This document shows, in pieces, positions 16,942 to 26,320 of a stretch of 64,000 nt of DNA. The translations under genes and the position numbers were made by a program. Each line of letters opens with the position of its first letter. Positions within the stretch are counted from its first letter, which is position 1. The DNA comes from UMGS1601 sp900553335 (GTDB taxonomy: Bacteria; Bacillota; Clostridia; Oscillospirales; Ruminococcaceae). The notes beneath the pieces were generated by a model. The model did not search any database, was not told where the DNA came from, and was given only the letters and a program-made list of their open reading frames with translations. The stretch is from positions 6,941 through 70,940 of the forward strand of contig CALEUW010000008.1 in NCBI GenBank assembly GCA_937920725.1, in the 5' to 3' direction.

Positions 16942-17805
16942 TTACTGCTCCCTTGTGTCATATGCGTTATACTCTTCCCATATCGCTTCCAGGCTTTTAA
17001 AATTCTCAGATATCATATCCTTTTTCTTTGCAGAAACAGCAACAAGTAAGGCATTAAGCATAGACAAAGGTGCTACCAATGAATCAACAAAGCTCGCCAT
17101 ATCGCTGCCTGCAACAAGAAGATAATCGGCATACGGTGCAAGCGGAGAATTATAAGAATCAGTAAAAGCAACAACTTTCGCTTTCTTCTTTCTTGCATAT
17201 TTAAGTCCGATAAGAGTTTGAGTGGAATACCTCGGAAATGAAAAACCGATTATAACATCGTTTTCATCTATACGCATAACCTGCTCAAGCATCTCGCTCG
17301 TTGAGGAGGACTTTATTCTTTTAACATACGGAAACATTAGACTAAAATAATACTCGGCAAAAGACGCAAGAGCTGATGCGCTTCTGTTTCCGATTATATA
17401 AATAGTGTTTGCATATGCAATTTTTTCAACTGCTTCATTAAAATCGACATCAGAAATTTTTAAAAGGGTTTCTTTGATTTTGTCTATATCGGTAGTCATC
17501 ACCTTTTCGAGCAGGTTTTCAGTACCTATTCTATCATCGCTTAGCTCCATTCTCTGAACAGCTGTAAGTTTATTCTTTATAAGCTCCTGAAGGCTCTTTT
17601 GAAATTCGGGATATCCTTTAAATCCCAATGAAATCGCAAACCTTACAACAGTAGACTCTGAAACACCAACCGTTTCTCCGAGCCTTGATGCCGTCATAAA
17701 CGCAGCCTTATCAAAATGATTTATCACATACTCCGATATAAGTGTATGACCTTTTGAGCAATTGTTTAAATTCTCTTTCAGAACCTTAAGAAGATCCTTT
17801 TCCAT
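16942..17805 (-). CDS. MurR/RpiR family transcriptional regulator
   Basis: The start is ATG 17805, 2 bases after the upstream stop, with GGGAGG at the proper distance; a GTG at 17820 lies inside the ribosome site and was rejected. The protein has 287 residues: an N-terminal HTH of the RpiR type (VGVSESTVVRFAISLGFKG, about 44-62) and a C-terminal SIS sugar-phosphate-binding domain (about 120-250, IYIIGNRSASALASFAEYY). Such regulators sense phosphosugars or cell-wall sugars. No sugar genes lie beside it, so its targets are probably elsewhere. Confidence 0.88.
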   Translation of the reverse strand: MEKDLLKVLKENLNNCSKGHTLISEYVINHFDKAAFMTASRLGETVGVSESTVVRFAISLGFKGYPEFQKSLQELIKNKLTAVQRMELSDDRIGTENLLEKVMTTDIDKIKETLLKISDVDFNEAVEKIAYANTIYIIGNRSASALASFAEYYFSLMFPYVKRIKSSSTSEMLEQVMRIDENDVIIGFSFPRYSTQTLIGLKYARKKKAKVVAFTDSYNSPLAPYADYLLVAGSDMASFVDSLVAPLSMLNALLVAVSAKKKDMISENFKSLEAIWEEYNAYDTREQ

Positions 17806-17807
17806 TT

Positions 17808-18023
17808 TTAGTCCTCCCACAGAGAGTTTATAAGACTCATATTTTCTTCTCGACGTTTATTTGTTTCATCGGAAAGTATAGAAAAAACACCATTGTTTTT
17901 TTCTAAAATATCGTTCACCTGAATTTCCTTCGGAAGCTCAGACAAATCTAAAAATGAAAGCTCTCCGTTTTCATTTTCAAGCTTTACAACATTATTTTCA
18001 ATAGTTAAAACGCTGAATTTCAT
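17808..18023 (-). CDS. DUF3006-like small protein
   Basis: The protein has 71 residues. A beta-rich opening (FSVLTIENNVVKLENENGE) and a short helical tail fit the DUF3006 family, which commonly sits beside ComEC-like metallo-hydrolase genes, as here (2-base gap). Function unknown. The stop overlaps the ribosome site of the RpiR gene, so translation is probably coupled. Confidence 0.65.
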   Translation of the reverse strand: MKFSVLTIENNVVKLENENGELSFLDLSELPKEIQVNDILEKNNGVFSILSDETNKRREENMSLINSLWED

Positions 18024-18025
18024 AA

Positions 18026-18952
18026 TCAGTCATCCTTATCTATACTAAGTCTTAATTCTTTATTATCGCAGTCAAATACAATATTCCCATTTAAATCAGT
18101 TCGATATATTTTATCGGTGTAATTTTTTATCCGTTTGATTGCAGAGTCGTTTGGATGTCCGTACTTGTTACCTGTTCCAACGCTTATAACCGCACAGGAC
18201 GGATTTACTCTTTTTAAAAGGCTGTCGGAACTTGACGAAGAGCTTCCGTGATGCCCGACCAAAATTACATCAGCCGCAAAATCGAAATTTTTGTTTAAAA
18301 GTTCCTTTTCAGCTGTCTTTTCCAAATCTCCCATTATAATAAAGCTTCCTGCATTTGCAGTAAGCTTTGTGACAACCGAATAATTGTTAAGGTTGCTGTA
18401 ATCGCCCTCCATAGCGTAAGTATTAACTTTTATACTGCCAATATAAAATTCTTCATCTCTGGCGGCACGGACGGAAAGTCCTTCATTCTTTATTTCATTT
18501 AAAAGCTTTGTATATGTATAGCTTGTAGGCGTCAGTTTTTCAGGAATTTTAGGCATTATTATTTTTCCGACTTCAATATCGCTGTTTATTACCTCGATCA
18601 CACCGCCCATATGATCTGTATGCTGATGAGAAATAATGATATAGTCAAGACGACGAATTCTAAGAGCCTTAAGATATGAAACTACATCCTTACCCTTATC
18701 CACTTCTCCCGCATCAATAAGCATAGCACTGTCGCCCGATTTTACAAGCGTGCAGTTACCCTGTCCGACATCTATAAAATTGACGGTATCGTTTGCGTCT
18801 GCACAAGCCGGATTAACGGAAATTTCAGCCTGTTTTTCAGTTAAGCTGATAATGCCGAAATAATCCAGCGCACCGACTATTAAAACGATAGCTCCGGCAA
18901 TCAAAGATATCAGCATTTTTGGATTTCTTGCACGAGATTTTTTCTTTGCCAT
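18026..18952 (-). CDS. Membrane-anchored ComEC-type metallo-beta-lactamase-fold protein
   Basis: The protein has 308 residues. One N-terminal membrane anchor (about 12-35) places the rest outside. The core starts NFIDVGQGNCTLV (58-70) and has the metal motif SHQHTDHMGG with H109, H111, D113 and H114. It resembles the C-terminal domain of ComEC/Rec2, with no channel domain. Such free-standing proteins are taken as secreted nucleases or phosphodiesterases; the substrate is not known. It lies between ftsK and the DUF3006 gene. Confidence 0.82.
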   Translation of the reverse strand: MAKKKSRARNPKMLISLIAGAIVLIVGALDYFGIISLTEKQAEISVNPACADANDTVNFIDVGQGNCTLVKSGDSAMLIDAGEVDKGKDVVSYLKALRIRRLDYIIISHQHTDHMGGVIEVINSDIEVGKIIMPKIPEKLTPTSYTYTKLLNEIKNEGLSVRAARDEEFYIGSIKVNTYAMEGDYSNLNNYSVVTKLTANAGSFIIMGDLEKTAEKELLNKNFDFAADVILVGHHGSSSSSSDSLLKRVNPSCAVISVGTGNKYGHPNDSAIKRIKNYTDKIYRTDLNGNIVFDCDNKELRLSIDKDD

Positions 18953-18978
18953 TTTGTTTTCCTTTACTGCATTAAAAT

Positions 18979-21492
18979 TTAAATCTCATCGTCGCTCATA
19001 ACACTTCTCTCGAGCCATTGCTCTTTTGAGATCAGAACCTCTCTTGGCTTAGCTCCCTGTGCAGGACCTATTATTCCCCTTGCCTCCAACTCATCCATGA
19101 GCCTTGCAGCACGGGCATACCCTAAGCTCAGCTTACGCTGCAAAAAAGAAGTTGAAGCTTGCCCCGACTCTACAATAATTTTAACAGCGTCTTCAAATCT
19201 TTCGTCAACATTACTGTTATCCGATTCGTCAGCAGAAGCACCTTTATCGCTTTTCGCCTGAGGAGTATGTCTTTCAATATCCTCAATTATTTCATCGCTG
19301 TATTCAGCCTTAGAGAGATTCTTAAGATAATTCACAACTGACCTGACTTCACTTGTAGGAATAAAGCTTCCTTGTATTCTCATCGGTTTTCCCATGCCTA
19401 CGGGTTTATACAAAAGATCTCCTCGTCCTAAAAGCTTGTCGGCTCCGCCTTCGTCAAGAATTACTCTTGAATCTACGTTATTTGAAACCTTAAGTGCAAC
19501 ACGGCTCGGAATATTCGCTTTAATAAGTCCAGTTACAACGTCAACACGAGGTGACTGGGTTGCGATTATAAGATGCATTCCTGCTGCACGGGCAAGCTGA
19601 GCTATACGGCATATCGAGTCTTCTACTTCTTTAGGAGCTGCCATCATAAGATCGGCTAACTCGTCAATCACAACAACAATCTGAGGAATTGGCTCTAAGT
19701 CTTCCTTGTCCTTTTGATATTCGTTATAATCTTCTAAATCCCTTACACCATTATCAGCAAAGGTTTTATATCTTCTCATCATCTCGGCAACTGCCCATCC
19801 CAGAGCACCTGCCGCTTTTCTTGCTTCTGTCACAACCGGAATCAAAAGATGAGGAATTCCGTTGTAAATAGGAAACTCAACCTGTTTTGGATCTATAAGA
19901 ATAAGCTTTACCTCTTCAGGCGATGCTTTGTATAAAATGTTCATTATTATGGAGTTTGTGAATACAGACTTACCTGCTCCGGTCGTTCCGGCAACAAGCA
20001 GGTGAGGCATTTTAGAAATATCGCCCATAACGATATTTCCTTCAATATCCTTGCCGACAGCAAATTCAAGCTTTCCTTTGCTCTTTCTAAACTCATCGCT
20101 GTCGATAAGTTCTCTTATTGATACACTGTCACGCTTCTTGTTTGCAATCTCAATTCCTACAGCCGCTTTTCCCGGAATAGGTGCTTCAATTCTGATTCCC
20201 TCCGCAGCAAGATTCAGAGCAATATCATCTGTAAGTCCTGTTATCCTTGAAACCTTTACTCCTGCCGCAGGCTGAAGCTCATATCTTGTTACAGACGGTC
20301 CCCTATGAACGCCAACGATTCTGGTTTGAACACCAAAGCTTCTGAGAGTTTCAACTAATGTATTCCCTCTCTCTCTTATTTCATTCTGATACTCACTTTC
20401 AGATACTTTTGAATTTGAAAAACTAAGAAAATCAACAGGAGGTGGCTGATAAAGTCCTTTTTCCCCCTCTTTTCCGAAAAACGAAGTCTGTCCATCGCTT
20501 TCAACATATATATCATTTTTTTGAGGCTTGTCCGCAGGCTTTTTAACAGCAGACTTATTCTGCCGTTTGGCAGCGTTCTTTATGATCTCGTCATAATCGC
20601 TTACCTGATTTTCAGCTATAGGTGTTTTATCAGGAAAAACCGGCTCTTTTTTAGCAGTCTGATTTTTTCTTGTACGACTTTTTGCAGGAACGCTCACATC
20701 ATCTTTTATAAACTTGGCAGGATCACGCTCAAAACCCTTATCCGAGAATCCTGAAGAAAGCTTTGAGGTGTCTGCGCCGTAATATTTCGCAATGTCAACC
20801 TCCCTGTCGCCAGCCAACTTTTTAGCTTTTCTCTCCTCCTGCTTCTGAGCATTAAAAGCTCTGTCCTCCTTTATCGCTACAACGCTTTTCTTTACAGGCT
20901 TTGAGAAAAAATTTATTATGTCCTTAAAGCTTATATGGAAAATAAGCATAAGGAATATTATCATTGCAAGAACTAATACTATTGTTCCACCGACTTTACC
21001 TAAAAGCGCAGCAATCGGCCAGCCAAACAGAGCGCCTAAAACCCCTCCGCCGGAAAGCTTAACAGATTCATCATAAATAACCGACAAACGCTCACCGAAG
21101 CTTGCAGAATACGGAAGCGGAATCCCAACTAATACGGTATGAAAAACTCCGCACAGCAAAAATATAAAAAATATAGTTTCTATAATTTTTGCGATAGCTA
21201 TATTATCGTTTTTAGAAAAAGCTATTTGAATTGATAACACTATGAGCATCGGCCCTATAAAAAACAGCGGAACACCGAAAACACCTCTGATCGCTGTATG
21301 AAGAGTTCCCCAAAAGGCATCTCCCGTAACATATGTAAGAGCAACTATCAAAGCACCGATAATAAAGAAAATTCCTGCAGGAAGCTCTTTATGAACGGTA
21401 TTTTTAGCAGTATTTTTTGTCTTTGCCGCAGACATGTTTTTTGTTGTTCTCTTTGCAGTCTGCTTTTTTACCGGCTTTTTTTTATTCGCCAT
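18979..21492 (-). CDS. ftsK: FtsK/SpoIIIE-family DNA translocase
   Basis: The protein has 837 residues. After a basic tail there are four or more membrane segments (about 35-195), then a charged linker. The motor domain has Walker A VAGTTGAGKSVF (about 503-514), Walker B IVVVIDELADLMM and the RAAGMHLIIATQSP motif. A gamma winged-helix domain forms the last 70 residues (RKLSLGYARAARLMDELEARG), which reads chromosome polarity sequences. It pumps DNA through the division septum. In B. subtilis the order ymfB(tepA)-ylzJ-spoIIIE is the same, so it may be the SpoIIIE orthologue. Whether this organism sporulates cannot be told here. Confidence 0.92.
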   Translation of the reverse strand: MANKKKPVKKQTAKRTTKNMSAAKTKNTAKNTVHKELPAGIFFIIGALIVALTYVTGDAFWGTLHTAIRGVFGVPLFFIGPMLIVLSIQIAFSKNDNIAIAKIIETIFFIFLLCGVFHTVLVGIPLPYSASFGERLSVIYDESVKLSGGGVLGALFGWPIAALLGKVGGTIVLVLAMIIFLMLIFHISFKDIINFFSKPVKKSVVAIKEDRAFNAQKQEERKAKKLAGDREVDIAKYYGADTSKLSSGFSDKGFERDPAKFIKDDVSVPAKSRTRKNQTAKKEPVFPDKTPIAENQVSDYDEIIKNAAKRQNKSAVKKPADKPQKNDIYVESDGQTSFFGKEGEKGLYQPPPVDFLSFSNSKVSESEYQNEIRERGNTLVETLRSFGVQTRIVGVHRGPSVTRYELQPAAGVKVSRITGLTDDIALNLAAEGIRIEAPIPGKAAVGIEIANKKRDSVSIRELIDSDEFRKSKGKLEFAVGKDIEGNIVMGDISKMPHLLVAGTTGAGKSVFTNSIIMNILYKASPEEVKLILIDPKQVEFPIYNGIPHLLIPVVTEARKAAGALGWAVAEMMRRYKTFADNGVRDLEDYNEYQKDKEDLEPIPQIVVVIDELADLMMAAPKEVEDSICRIAQLARAAGMHLIIATQSPRVDVVTGLIKANIPSRVALKVSNNVDSRVILDEGGADKLLGRGDLLYKPVGMGKPMRIQGSFIPTSEVRSVVNYLKNLSKAEYSDEIIEDIERHTPQAKSDKGASADESDNSNVDERFEDAVKIIVESGQASTSFLQRKLSLGYARAARLMDELEARGIIGPAQGAKPREVLISKEQWLERSVMSDDEI

Positions 21493-21520
21493 TCTTTTGT
21501 CTCCTTCGATCTGTCTTAAT

Positions 21521-22375
21521 TTATAGGCTTATCTGATGACCGATAATAGATTCAATAATTGAGATCAGTATTACAATAACACCAAGTGCGGCGGTGTAAT
21601 ATGCAAAAACCTTGAATTTATCGCTTTTTACAAGCCAGTTTACCATTTTTATCGCTGCAATACCAACAATTGCGGCTACAAAAAAACCTATAATATAATC
21701 TGCCTTAAAAGTCATGTCAGTAGAAACTGCATCCTTTACCTCGACAAGACATCCGCCGAGAATTGCAGGAATACCCAGAATGAAAGAATACTTTACAGCC
21801 GTTTCTCTTGCAAAGCCGCAAAAAAGTCCGGAAGAAATGGTTGAACCCGAACGGGATACTCCTGGAAGCAATGCGATCGCCTGAAAAAATCCTACAGTTA
21901 CTGCATCCTTTCCTCTTATATCTCCAAGCGTTTTCTTACCCTTAGCACATCTGTCTGACAAATACAAAATAGCAGCAGTATAAAGGAAACATACTCCTTC
22001 GGCAAATATTGAAGAATCTTCTGCAAATCCCTCAAAGAAACCTTTGAATATATAAAACGGAATCAGAACAGCGGTCGAAACGATAAGCATTATAATAGCT
22101 CTTCTGTCCCCGTTCATATTTTTAAAAAACTCTTTATGTACAAGATCTTTGCAGCTTCTTCCGAATTCTTTTATAAGATCCCAAATAGTTTCGCGAAACG
22201 CAACAAACACCGCTACCAAAGTACCCAAATGAAGTATCGCAGAAAGAAGCAGCGCACCCTCACCGCTTTTTCCTGTAAAGTGCTGAAAAAGCGAAAGATG
22301 TCCTGAGCTTGAAACAGGCAAAAACTCTGTTAATCCTTGTATTATTGCTTGAATGATTGTATTTAAAAATGACAT
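21521..22375 (-). CDS. uppP: Undecaprenyl-diphosphatase UppP (BacA)
   Basis: The start is ATG 22375, placed by GGGAGG; a TTG five codons upstream was rejected. The protein has 284 residues and seven or eight membrane segments. Family signatures are present: GLTEFLPVSSSGHL near the N-terminus and LLPGVSRSGSTISSGL at about 171-186. It dephosphorylates undecaprenyl diphosphate, recycling the lipid carrier for peptidoglycan, and gives bacitracin tolerance. It is co-directional with the wall and division genes ftsK and PBP1A. Confidence 0.93.
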   Translation of the reverse strand: MSFLNTIIQAIIQGLTEFLPVSSSGHLSLFQHFTGKSGEGALLLSAILHLGTLVAVFVAFRETIWDLIKEFGRSCKDLVHKEFFKNMNGDRRAIIMLIVSTAVLIPFYIFKGFFEGFAEDSSIFAEGVCFLYTAAILYLSDRCAKGKKTLGDIRGKDAVTVGFFQAIALLPGVSRSGSTISSGLFCGFARETAVKYSFILGIPAILGGCLVEVKDAVSTDMTFKADYIIGFFVAAIVGIAAIKMVNWLVKSDKFKVFAYYTAALGVIVILISIIESIIGHQISL

Positions 22376-22411
22376 TTTGTTGCCTCCCAATAACCTGTGT
22401 TGTTTTATATA

Positions 22412-22606
22412 TTATATTTTTTTAAACGGATATATGTCTGAGTTTAAATAATCGTACGGATTTGTTGAATAAAGCCTGTCGATATATTCGTTTTCCCCTA
22501 TCTTAAAAACATCAACACTATATCCGTTATATGTTTTTTGCTCCCTTATCACCGATTGTTCAAACGGCTTAAACACATCGTAAATATTTAGTATTGTGTG
22601 AAACAT
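22412..22606 (-). CDS. YlzJ-like small protein
   Basis: ATG 22606 follows GAGGAG and lies 4 bases after the TepA stop; upstream in-frame starts fall within tepA. The protein has 64 residues. The ending STNPYDYLNSDIYPFKK matches the pattern STDPxDYLxxxYxPG of the YlzJ family, and the position between tepA and spoIIIE/ftsK is the same as in Bacillus. Function unknown. Confidence 0.75.
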   Translation of the reverse strand: MFHTILNIYDVFKPFEQSVIREQKTYNGYSVDVFKIGENEYIDRLYSTNPYDYLNSDIYPFKKI

Positions 22607-22610
22607 ATCA

Positions 22611-23321
22611 CTACTCCTCTTCGTTTTCAATAAGCTCGTACAAACACTCTATAGCGTCAGATAATCCTCCCAGATTATCAATCAAGCCCTCCTTAACGGC
22701 GCTTTCTCCTGCAAGACAAGTACCAACGTCCATAACAAGTTCCCCTGTATTCATCATAAGCTCTCTGAAACGCTCAGGAGAAATACTCGAATTATCAGTT
22801 ACAAATCTTATTATTCTTTCCTGCATTCTGTCAAAATACGAAAGCGTCTGCGGAACACCTAAAACAAGTCCGTTCATTCTTACCGGATGAATAGTCATAG
22901 TAGCACTAGGAACTATAAACGACTTCTTAGCACACACTGCCAAAGGAACGCCTATTGAATGACCTCCTCCAACAACTATTGAAACACTAGGTGTTTTCAT
23001 GCTCGCAACAAGCTCTGCGATCGCCAGTCCTGCTTCAACATCACCGCCAACAGTATTTAAAATAATAACAACGCCTTTTATACTTTCATCCTGTTCTATT
23101 GCTACAAGCGCAGGAATTATATGCTCATATTTGGTAGTCTTGTTTTGAGGCGGCAAAAGATAATGTCCCTCAACCTCGCCTATGATCGTGAGGCAATGAA
23201 TCAGATGCTTTGCACCTTTAAGTTCAACCTGACCAAGTTTTTCTATACTTTCAATCTTTTCGCTTTGAGTGTCCTCCTGTGAATCAGAGCTCATATTCTC
23301 GTTATTATCATCTTTATTCAT
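22611..23321 (-). CDS. TepA/YmfB-type ClpP-like serine protease
   Basis: The protein has 236 residues. After an acidic lead of about 40 residues the ClpP fold begins. The catalytic serine is in VVGGGHSIGVPLAV (about 117-130), the histidine in TIHPVRMNG (about 142-150), and GGDVEAGLAI marks the substrate groove. Members are cytoplasmic ClpP relatives linked in Bacillus to protein export or sporulation. It is first in the tepA-ylzJ-uppP-ftsK run, with a promoter at 23460-23487 and a leader of about 130 bases. Confidence 0.85.
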   Translation of the reverse strand: MNKDDNNENMSSDSQEDTQSEKIESIEKLGQVELKGAKHLIHCLTIIGEVEGHYLLPPQNKTTKYEHIIPALVAIEQDESIKGVVIILNTVGGDVEAGLAIAELVASMKTPSVSIVVGGGHSIGVPLAVCAKKSFIVPSATMTIHPVRMNGLVLGVPQTLSYFDRMQERIIRFVTDNSSISPERFRELMMNTGELVMDVGTCLAGESAVKEGLIDNLGGLSDAIECLYELIENEEE

Positions 23322-23459
23322 ACTTACCTCCGCCTTTTATTTATTCTTTGAGTTAATCTCTCATTAATAAATATATTTAGCAGCAGGACAAAAAATATAC
23401 TTTTGATGCTGAATGTATTATTGCAAAAAACATGCAACATCTTGAGTACGCACATTTTA

Positions 23460-23487
23460 ATTATACCATACATATTATCAAAGTCAA
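23460..23487 (-). promoter_or_regulatory. Promoter of the tepA operon
   Basis: On the minus strand: TTGACT, 16 bases, TATAAT. The transcript leader (about 130 bases) contains a small TTGCA/TGCAA hairpin and ends at GGCGGAGG before the tepA ATG. Confidence 0.7.
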
Positions 23488-23607
23488 TAAAAAAACCAAA
23501 AAACAAAGCATTGAAAATTTGTGAAGTCCCCTTATATGTTCGTTTTTCTAAAATACATAAATTTTTTGGGAATTAATTTTATTTGCATCACGAAAAGCTA
23601 TTAAAGA

Positions 23608-23625
23608 ATGTTAAATTCTTGACAA
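23608..23625. promoter_or_regulatory. Candidate Rex operator
   Basis: ATGTTAAATTCTTGACAA agrees with the clostridial Rex palindrome TTGTTAA-N4-TTAACAA at 12 of 14 specified bases. It overlaps the minus 35 box of the acn promoter, and rex is the last gene of the same operon. Binding would block RNA polymerase until NADH rises. The match is seen; binding is inference. Confidence 0.65.
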
Positions 23626-23647
23626 ACAAGGCGTTTTATAATAAAAT
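23619..23647 (+). promoter_or_regulatory. Promoter of the acn-icd-rex operon
   Basis: TTGACA, 17 bases, TAAAAT. The aconitase ATG lies about 48 bases after the minus 10 box. Confidence 0.75.
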
Positions 23648-23695
23648 AGAAGATATACAATGCCGCTTGGCAAAAGAAGTGAAAGGATTGATTTT

Positions 23696-25636
23696 ATGGG
23701 ACTTACTTTGACCGAAAAAATTCTTAAAAACCACCTTGTAGACGGTGAGTTCAAAAAAGGATGCGAAATCGGAATCAAAATTGATCAGACGTTGACGCAG
23801 GACGCCACAGGAACAATGGCTTATCTCGAATACGAAGCTATGGGTGTTCCGAGAGTAAAAACAGAAAAGAGCGTCGCTTATATTGATCACAACACCTTGC
23901 AGTCGGGTTTTGAAAACGCTGACGACCACCGTTTCATCGGATCGGTTGCTAAAAAGCACGGAATTTATTTTTCACGTCCGGGCAATGGAATCTGTCATCA
24001 AGTTCATCTTGAACGTTTCGGAATTCCCGGAAAAACTCTCATAGGCTCTGACAGTCATACTCCTACCGGAGGCGGAATCGGAATGATCGCTATAGGTGCA
24101 GGAGGACTCGATGTTGCTGTTGCTATGGGGGGCGGCGCATATTATATTACATATCCTAAAATCGTTAAAGTAAATCTTACCGGAAAGCTTTCCCCTTGGG
24201 TTGCGGCTAAGGACGTGATTTTAGAGGTACTTAAAAAAATGTCCGTTAAAGGCGGAGTAGGTAAGGTTATTGAATATACCGGTGAAGGCGTTAAAACGCT
24301 TTCAGTTCCTGAGCGTGCTACAATTACAAACATGGGAGCTGAGCTTGGAGCTACAACTTCGATTTTCCCAAGCGACGAAACAACTCTAGAATTTTTAAAG
24401 GCACAAAGCAGAGCGGATGTATGGACAGAGCTTAGCGCTGACGAAGACGCTGAGTATGACGAAGTGATAGACATTGATCTTTCAAAGCTTGTTCCTCTCG
24501 CTGCTTGTCCTCACTCCCCTGACAATGTTAAGTCTGTTGATGAAATCGGTCCTATGAAGATAGATCAGGTTTGTATTGGCTCATGCACAAATTCATCATT
24601 TATGGACATGATGAAGGTTGCTCATATCTTAAAGGGCAAGACCGTTCATCCTGATGTTTCTCTTGCAATAGCACCCGGTTCTAAGCAAGTTTTAAATATG
24701 CTTGCTAAAAACGGTGCATTGGCAATTATGATAGACGCCGGTGCAAGAATCTTGGAATCGGCTTGCGGACCTTGTATAGGAATGGGACAGTCACCTAACT
24801 CAGGCGGAATTTCCCTTAGAACCTTCAACAGAAACTTTGAGGGAAGAAGCGGAACAAAGGACGGGCAGATTTATCTTGTTTCTCCTGAGCTTGCTGCGGT
24901 TTCGGCAATCAACGGCTATCTGACAGATCCGAGAACCTTAGGAGAAATGCCTGAATTCAAACTTCCTGAAGCATTCGATATCAACGATAACATGATAGAA
25001 GCACCTGCGCCTGTCGAAGAAATGGACAGCGTTGAGATCTTAAGAGGACCAAACATCAAGCCTTTCCCGCAGACTGCTCCGCTTCTTGACACAATAGAAG
25101 CTGCTTGCTCGCTTAAGGTTGGTGACAACATCACTACAGACCACATTATGCCGGCAGGAGCAAAAATTTTGCCGCTCAGATCAAATATTCCTGCAATTTC
25201 CAAGCATTGCTTTGCTGTATGCGATGAAGCATTCCCTGACAGAGCGCTAACTTTAGGAAAAAGTATAATTGTCGGCGGTTCTAACTACGGACAAGGCTCA
25301 TCACGTGAACACGCTGCTCTTGCTCCGCTTTACCTAGGAGTTAAGGCAGTTTTGGTAAAGAGCTTTGCTAGAATTCACAGAGCAAACCTTATCAATGCAG
25401 GAATTCTACCTCTTACCTTCGTGAACGAAGCTGATTACGAAAAAATCGGTCAGGGCGATGAGCTTCTTATTGAAAATGTTCGTAAGGATATAGCTGAGGG
25501 AAAGACAGAGCTTATGCTTATTAACAAAACCAAAAATTCAGAAATTCCTGTTTTATGTGAGCTTTCGGGAAGAACAAAAGACATTATTTTGGCCGGAGGA
25601 TTGCTTGATTACACAAGGGAATCATTAAATAAATAA
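23696..25636 (+). CDS. acn: Aconitate hydratase
   Basis: The start is ATG 23696 after GAAAGGA (an in-frame ATG at 23660 lacks a ribosome site). The protein has 646 residues, the short form seen in anaerobes and related to the mitochondrial enzyme. The three cluster cysteines are in CIGSCTNSSF (one) and ESACGPCIGMGQSP (two); the swivel domain carries GGSNYGQGSSREHAAL. It isomerises citrate to isocitrate with a 4Fe-4S cluster. With icd it makes 2-oxoglutarate for glutamate synthesis in organisms with a partial TCA cycle. It is first in the operon under the candidate Rex site. Confidence 0.94.
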   Translation: MGLTLTEKILKNHLVDGEFKKGCEIGIKIDQTLTQDATGTMAYLEYEAMGVPRVKTEKSVAYIDHNTLQSGFENADDHRFIGSVAKKHGIYFSRPGNGICHQVHLERFGIPGKTLIGSDSHTPTGGGIGMIAIGAGGLDVAVAMGGGAYYITYPKIVKVNLTGKLSPWVAAKDVILEVLKKMSVKGGVGKVIEYTGEGVKTLSVPERATITNMGAELGATTSIFPSDETTLEFLKAQSRADVWTELSADEDAEYDEVIDIDLSKLVPLAACPHSPDNVKSVDEIGPMKIDQVCIGSCTNSSFMDMMKVAHILKGKTVHPDVSLAIAPGSKQVLNMLAKNGALAIMIDAGARILESACGPCIGMGQSPNSGGISLRTFNRNFEGRSGTKDGQIYLVSPELAAVSAINGYLTDPRTLGEMPEFKLPEAFDINDNMIEAPAPVEEMDSVEILRGPNIKPFPQTAPLLDTIEAACSLKVGDNITTDHIMPAGAKILPLRSNIPAISKHCFAVCDEAFPDRALTLGKSIIVGGSNYGQGSSREHAALAPLYLGVKAVLVKSFARIHRANLINAGILPLTFVNEADYEKIGQGDELLIENVRKDIAEGKTELMLINKTKNSEIPVLCELSGRTKDIILAGGLLDYTRESLNK

Positions 25637-25641
25637 TTGCT

Positions 25642-26316
25642 ATGGGAAATAACAATCCAAATACAAAAATAATAATAAAGCGTGAAATCGCAGGATATGA
25701 TTCAAACAACAACCCAATATACCGTGAGATACGAGTTCCCGTACATACGCAAAAGCCTCAAACGGTCAGAAGAACTCAACCTGCGCCTGCCGCTGTCAGA
25801 CAAAAAAAGTCTGTAAAGAAAACAAAACAGAATTTAATAAAAAAGCTTATTTTGATCTTGATAATTTTGATAGTCACTTTGTTTGCTTTAACATTTGCTG
25901 TTAATTTTTATAGAAATCATATAGGATTCAGTGATAGTGCCGAAGAAACAATCGGAACTTCTCGTAACAGCATCATTTACACATTTAGAGTTGACAATGA
26001 ACATCGCATTGCGGTTTATAAAGACAACAATAAGCTTTGTGCAGATCTGATGATTGTAAAAAACGATAAATACAAGAGTATTAAAAGCTGCTCTCCGATT
26101 GATTTGGATACTTACAAAACGGATCTTGCGGGTAAAAAAATAAAATATGCCGAAAGCGGAGATATATGCTTTGCTTTGGACTTTGCCGGAAGCGAACAGT
26201 ATGACAGCTTTAAAGAGTATATTGATGAGAACGCAGCAAAAGCTTTTAATCCCGGAGCAATTGCGGTTGATGAAAGCTCTAAGCAGATTTTTGTGCTTTG
26301 GTATTGGACTGAATAA
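25642..26316 (+). CDS. Single-span membrane protein of unknown function
   Basis: The protein has 224 residues and starts 5 bases after acn, with no good ribosome site, so translation is probably coupled. A proline- and lysine-rich cytoplasmic part (1-73) leads to one membrane helix (about 74-98, LILILIILIVTLFALTFAV), then about 125 extracellular residues with no recognised domain. I know of no link to aconitase; its place inside a redox operon is the main clue. Confidence 0.75.
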   Translation: MGNNNPNTKIIIKREIAGYDSNNNPIYREIRVPVHTQKPQTVRRTQPAPAAVRQKKSVKKTKQNLIKKLILILIILIVTLFALTFAVNFYRNHIGFSDSAEETIGTSRNSIIYTFRVDNEHRIAVYKDNNKLCADLMIVKNDKYKSIKSCSPIDLDTYKTDLAGKKIKYAESGDICFALDFAGSEQYDSFKEYIDENAAKAFNPGAIAVDESSKQIFVLWYWTE

Positions 26317-26320
26317 CATA

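Noticed and set aside
17806..17820. GTG at 17820 as start of the RpiR regulator
   Set aside because: It lies inside the ribosome site of ATG 17805 and would overlap the upstream gene.
23660..23695. Aconitase start at 23660
   Set aside because: Adds 12 residues not seen at the start of the family and has no ribosome site; ATG 23696 has GAAAGGA.
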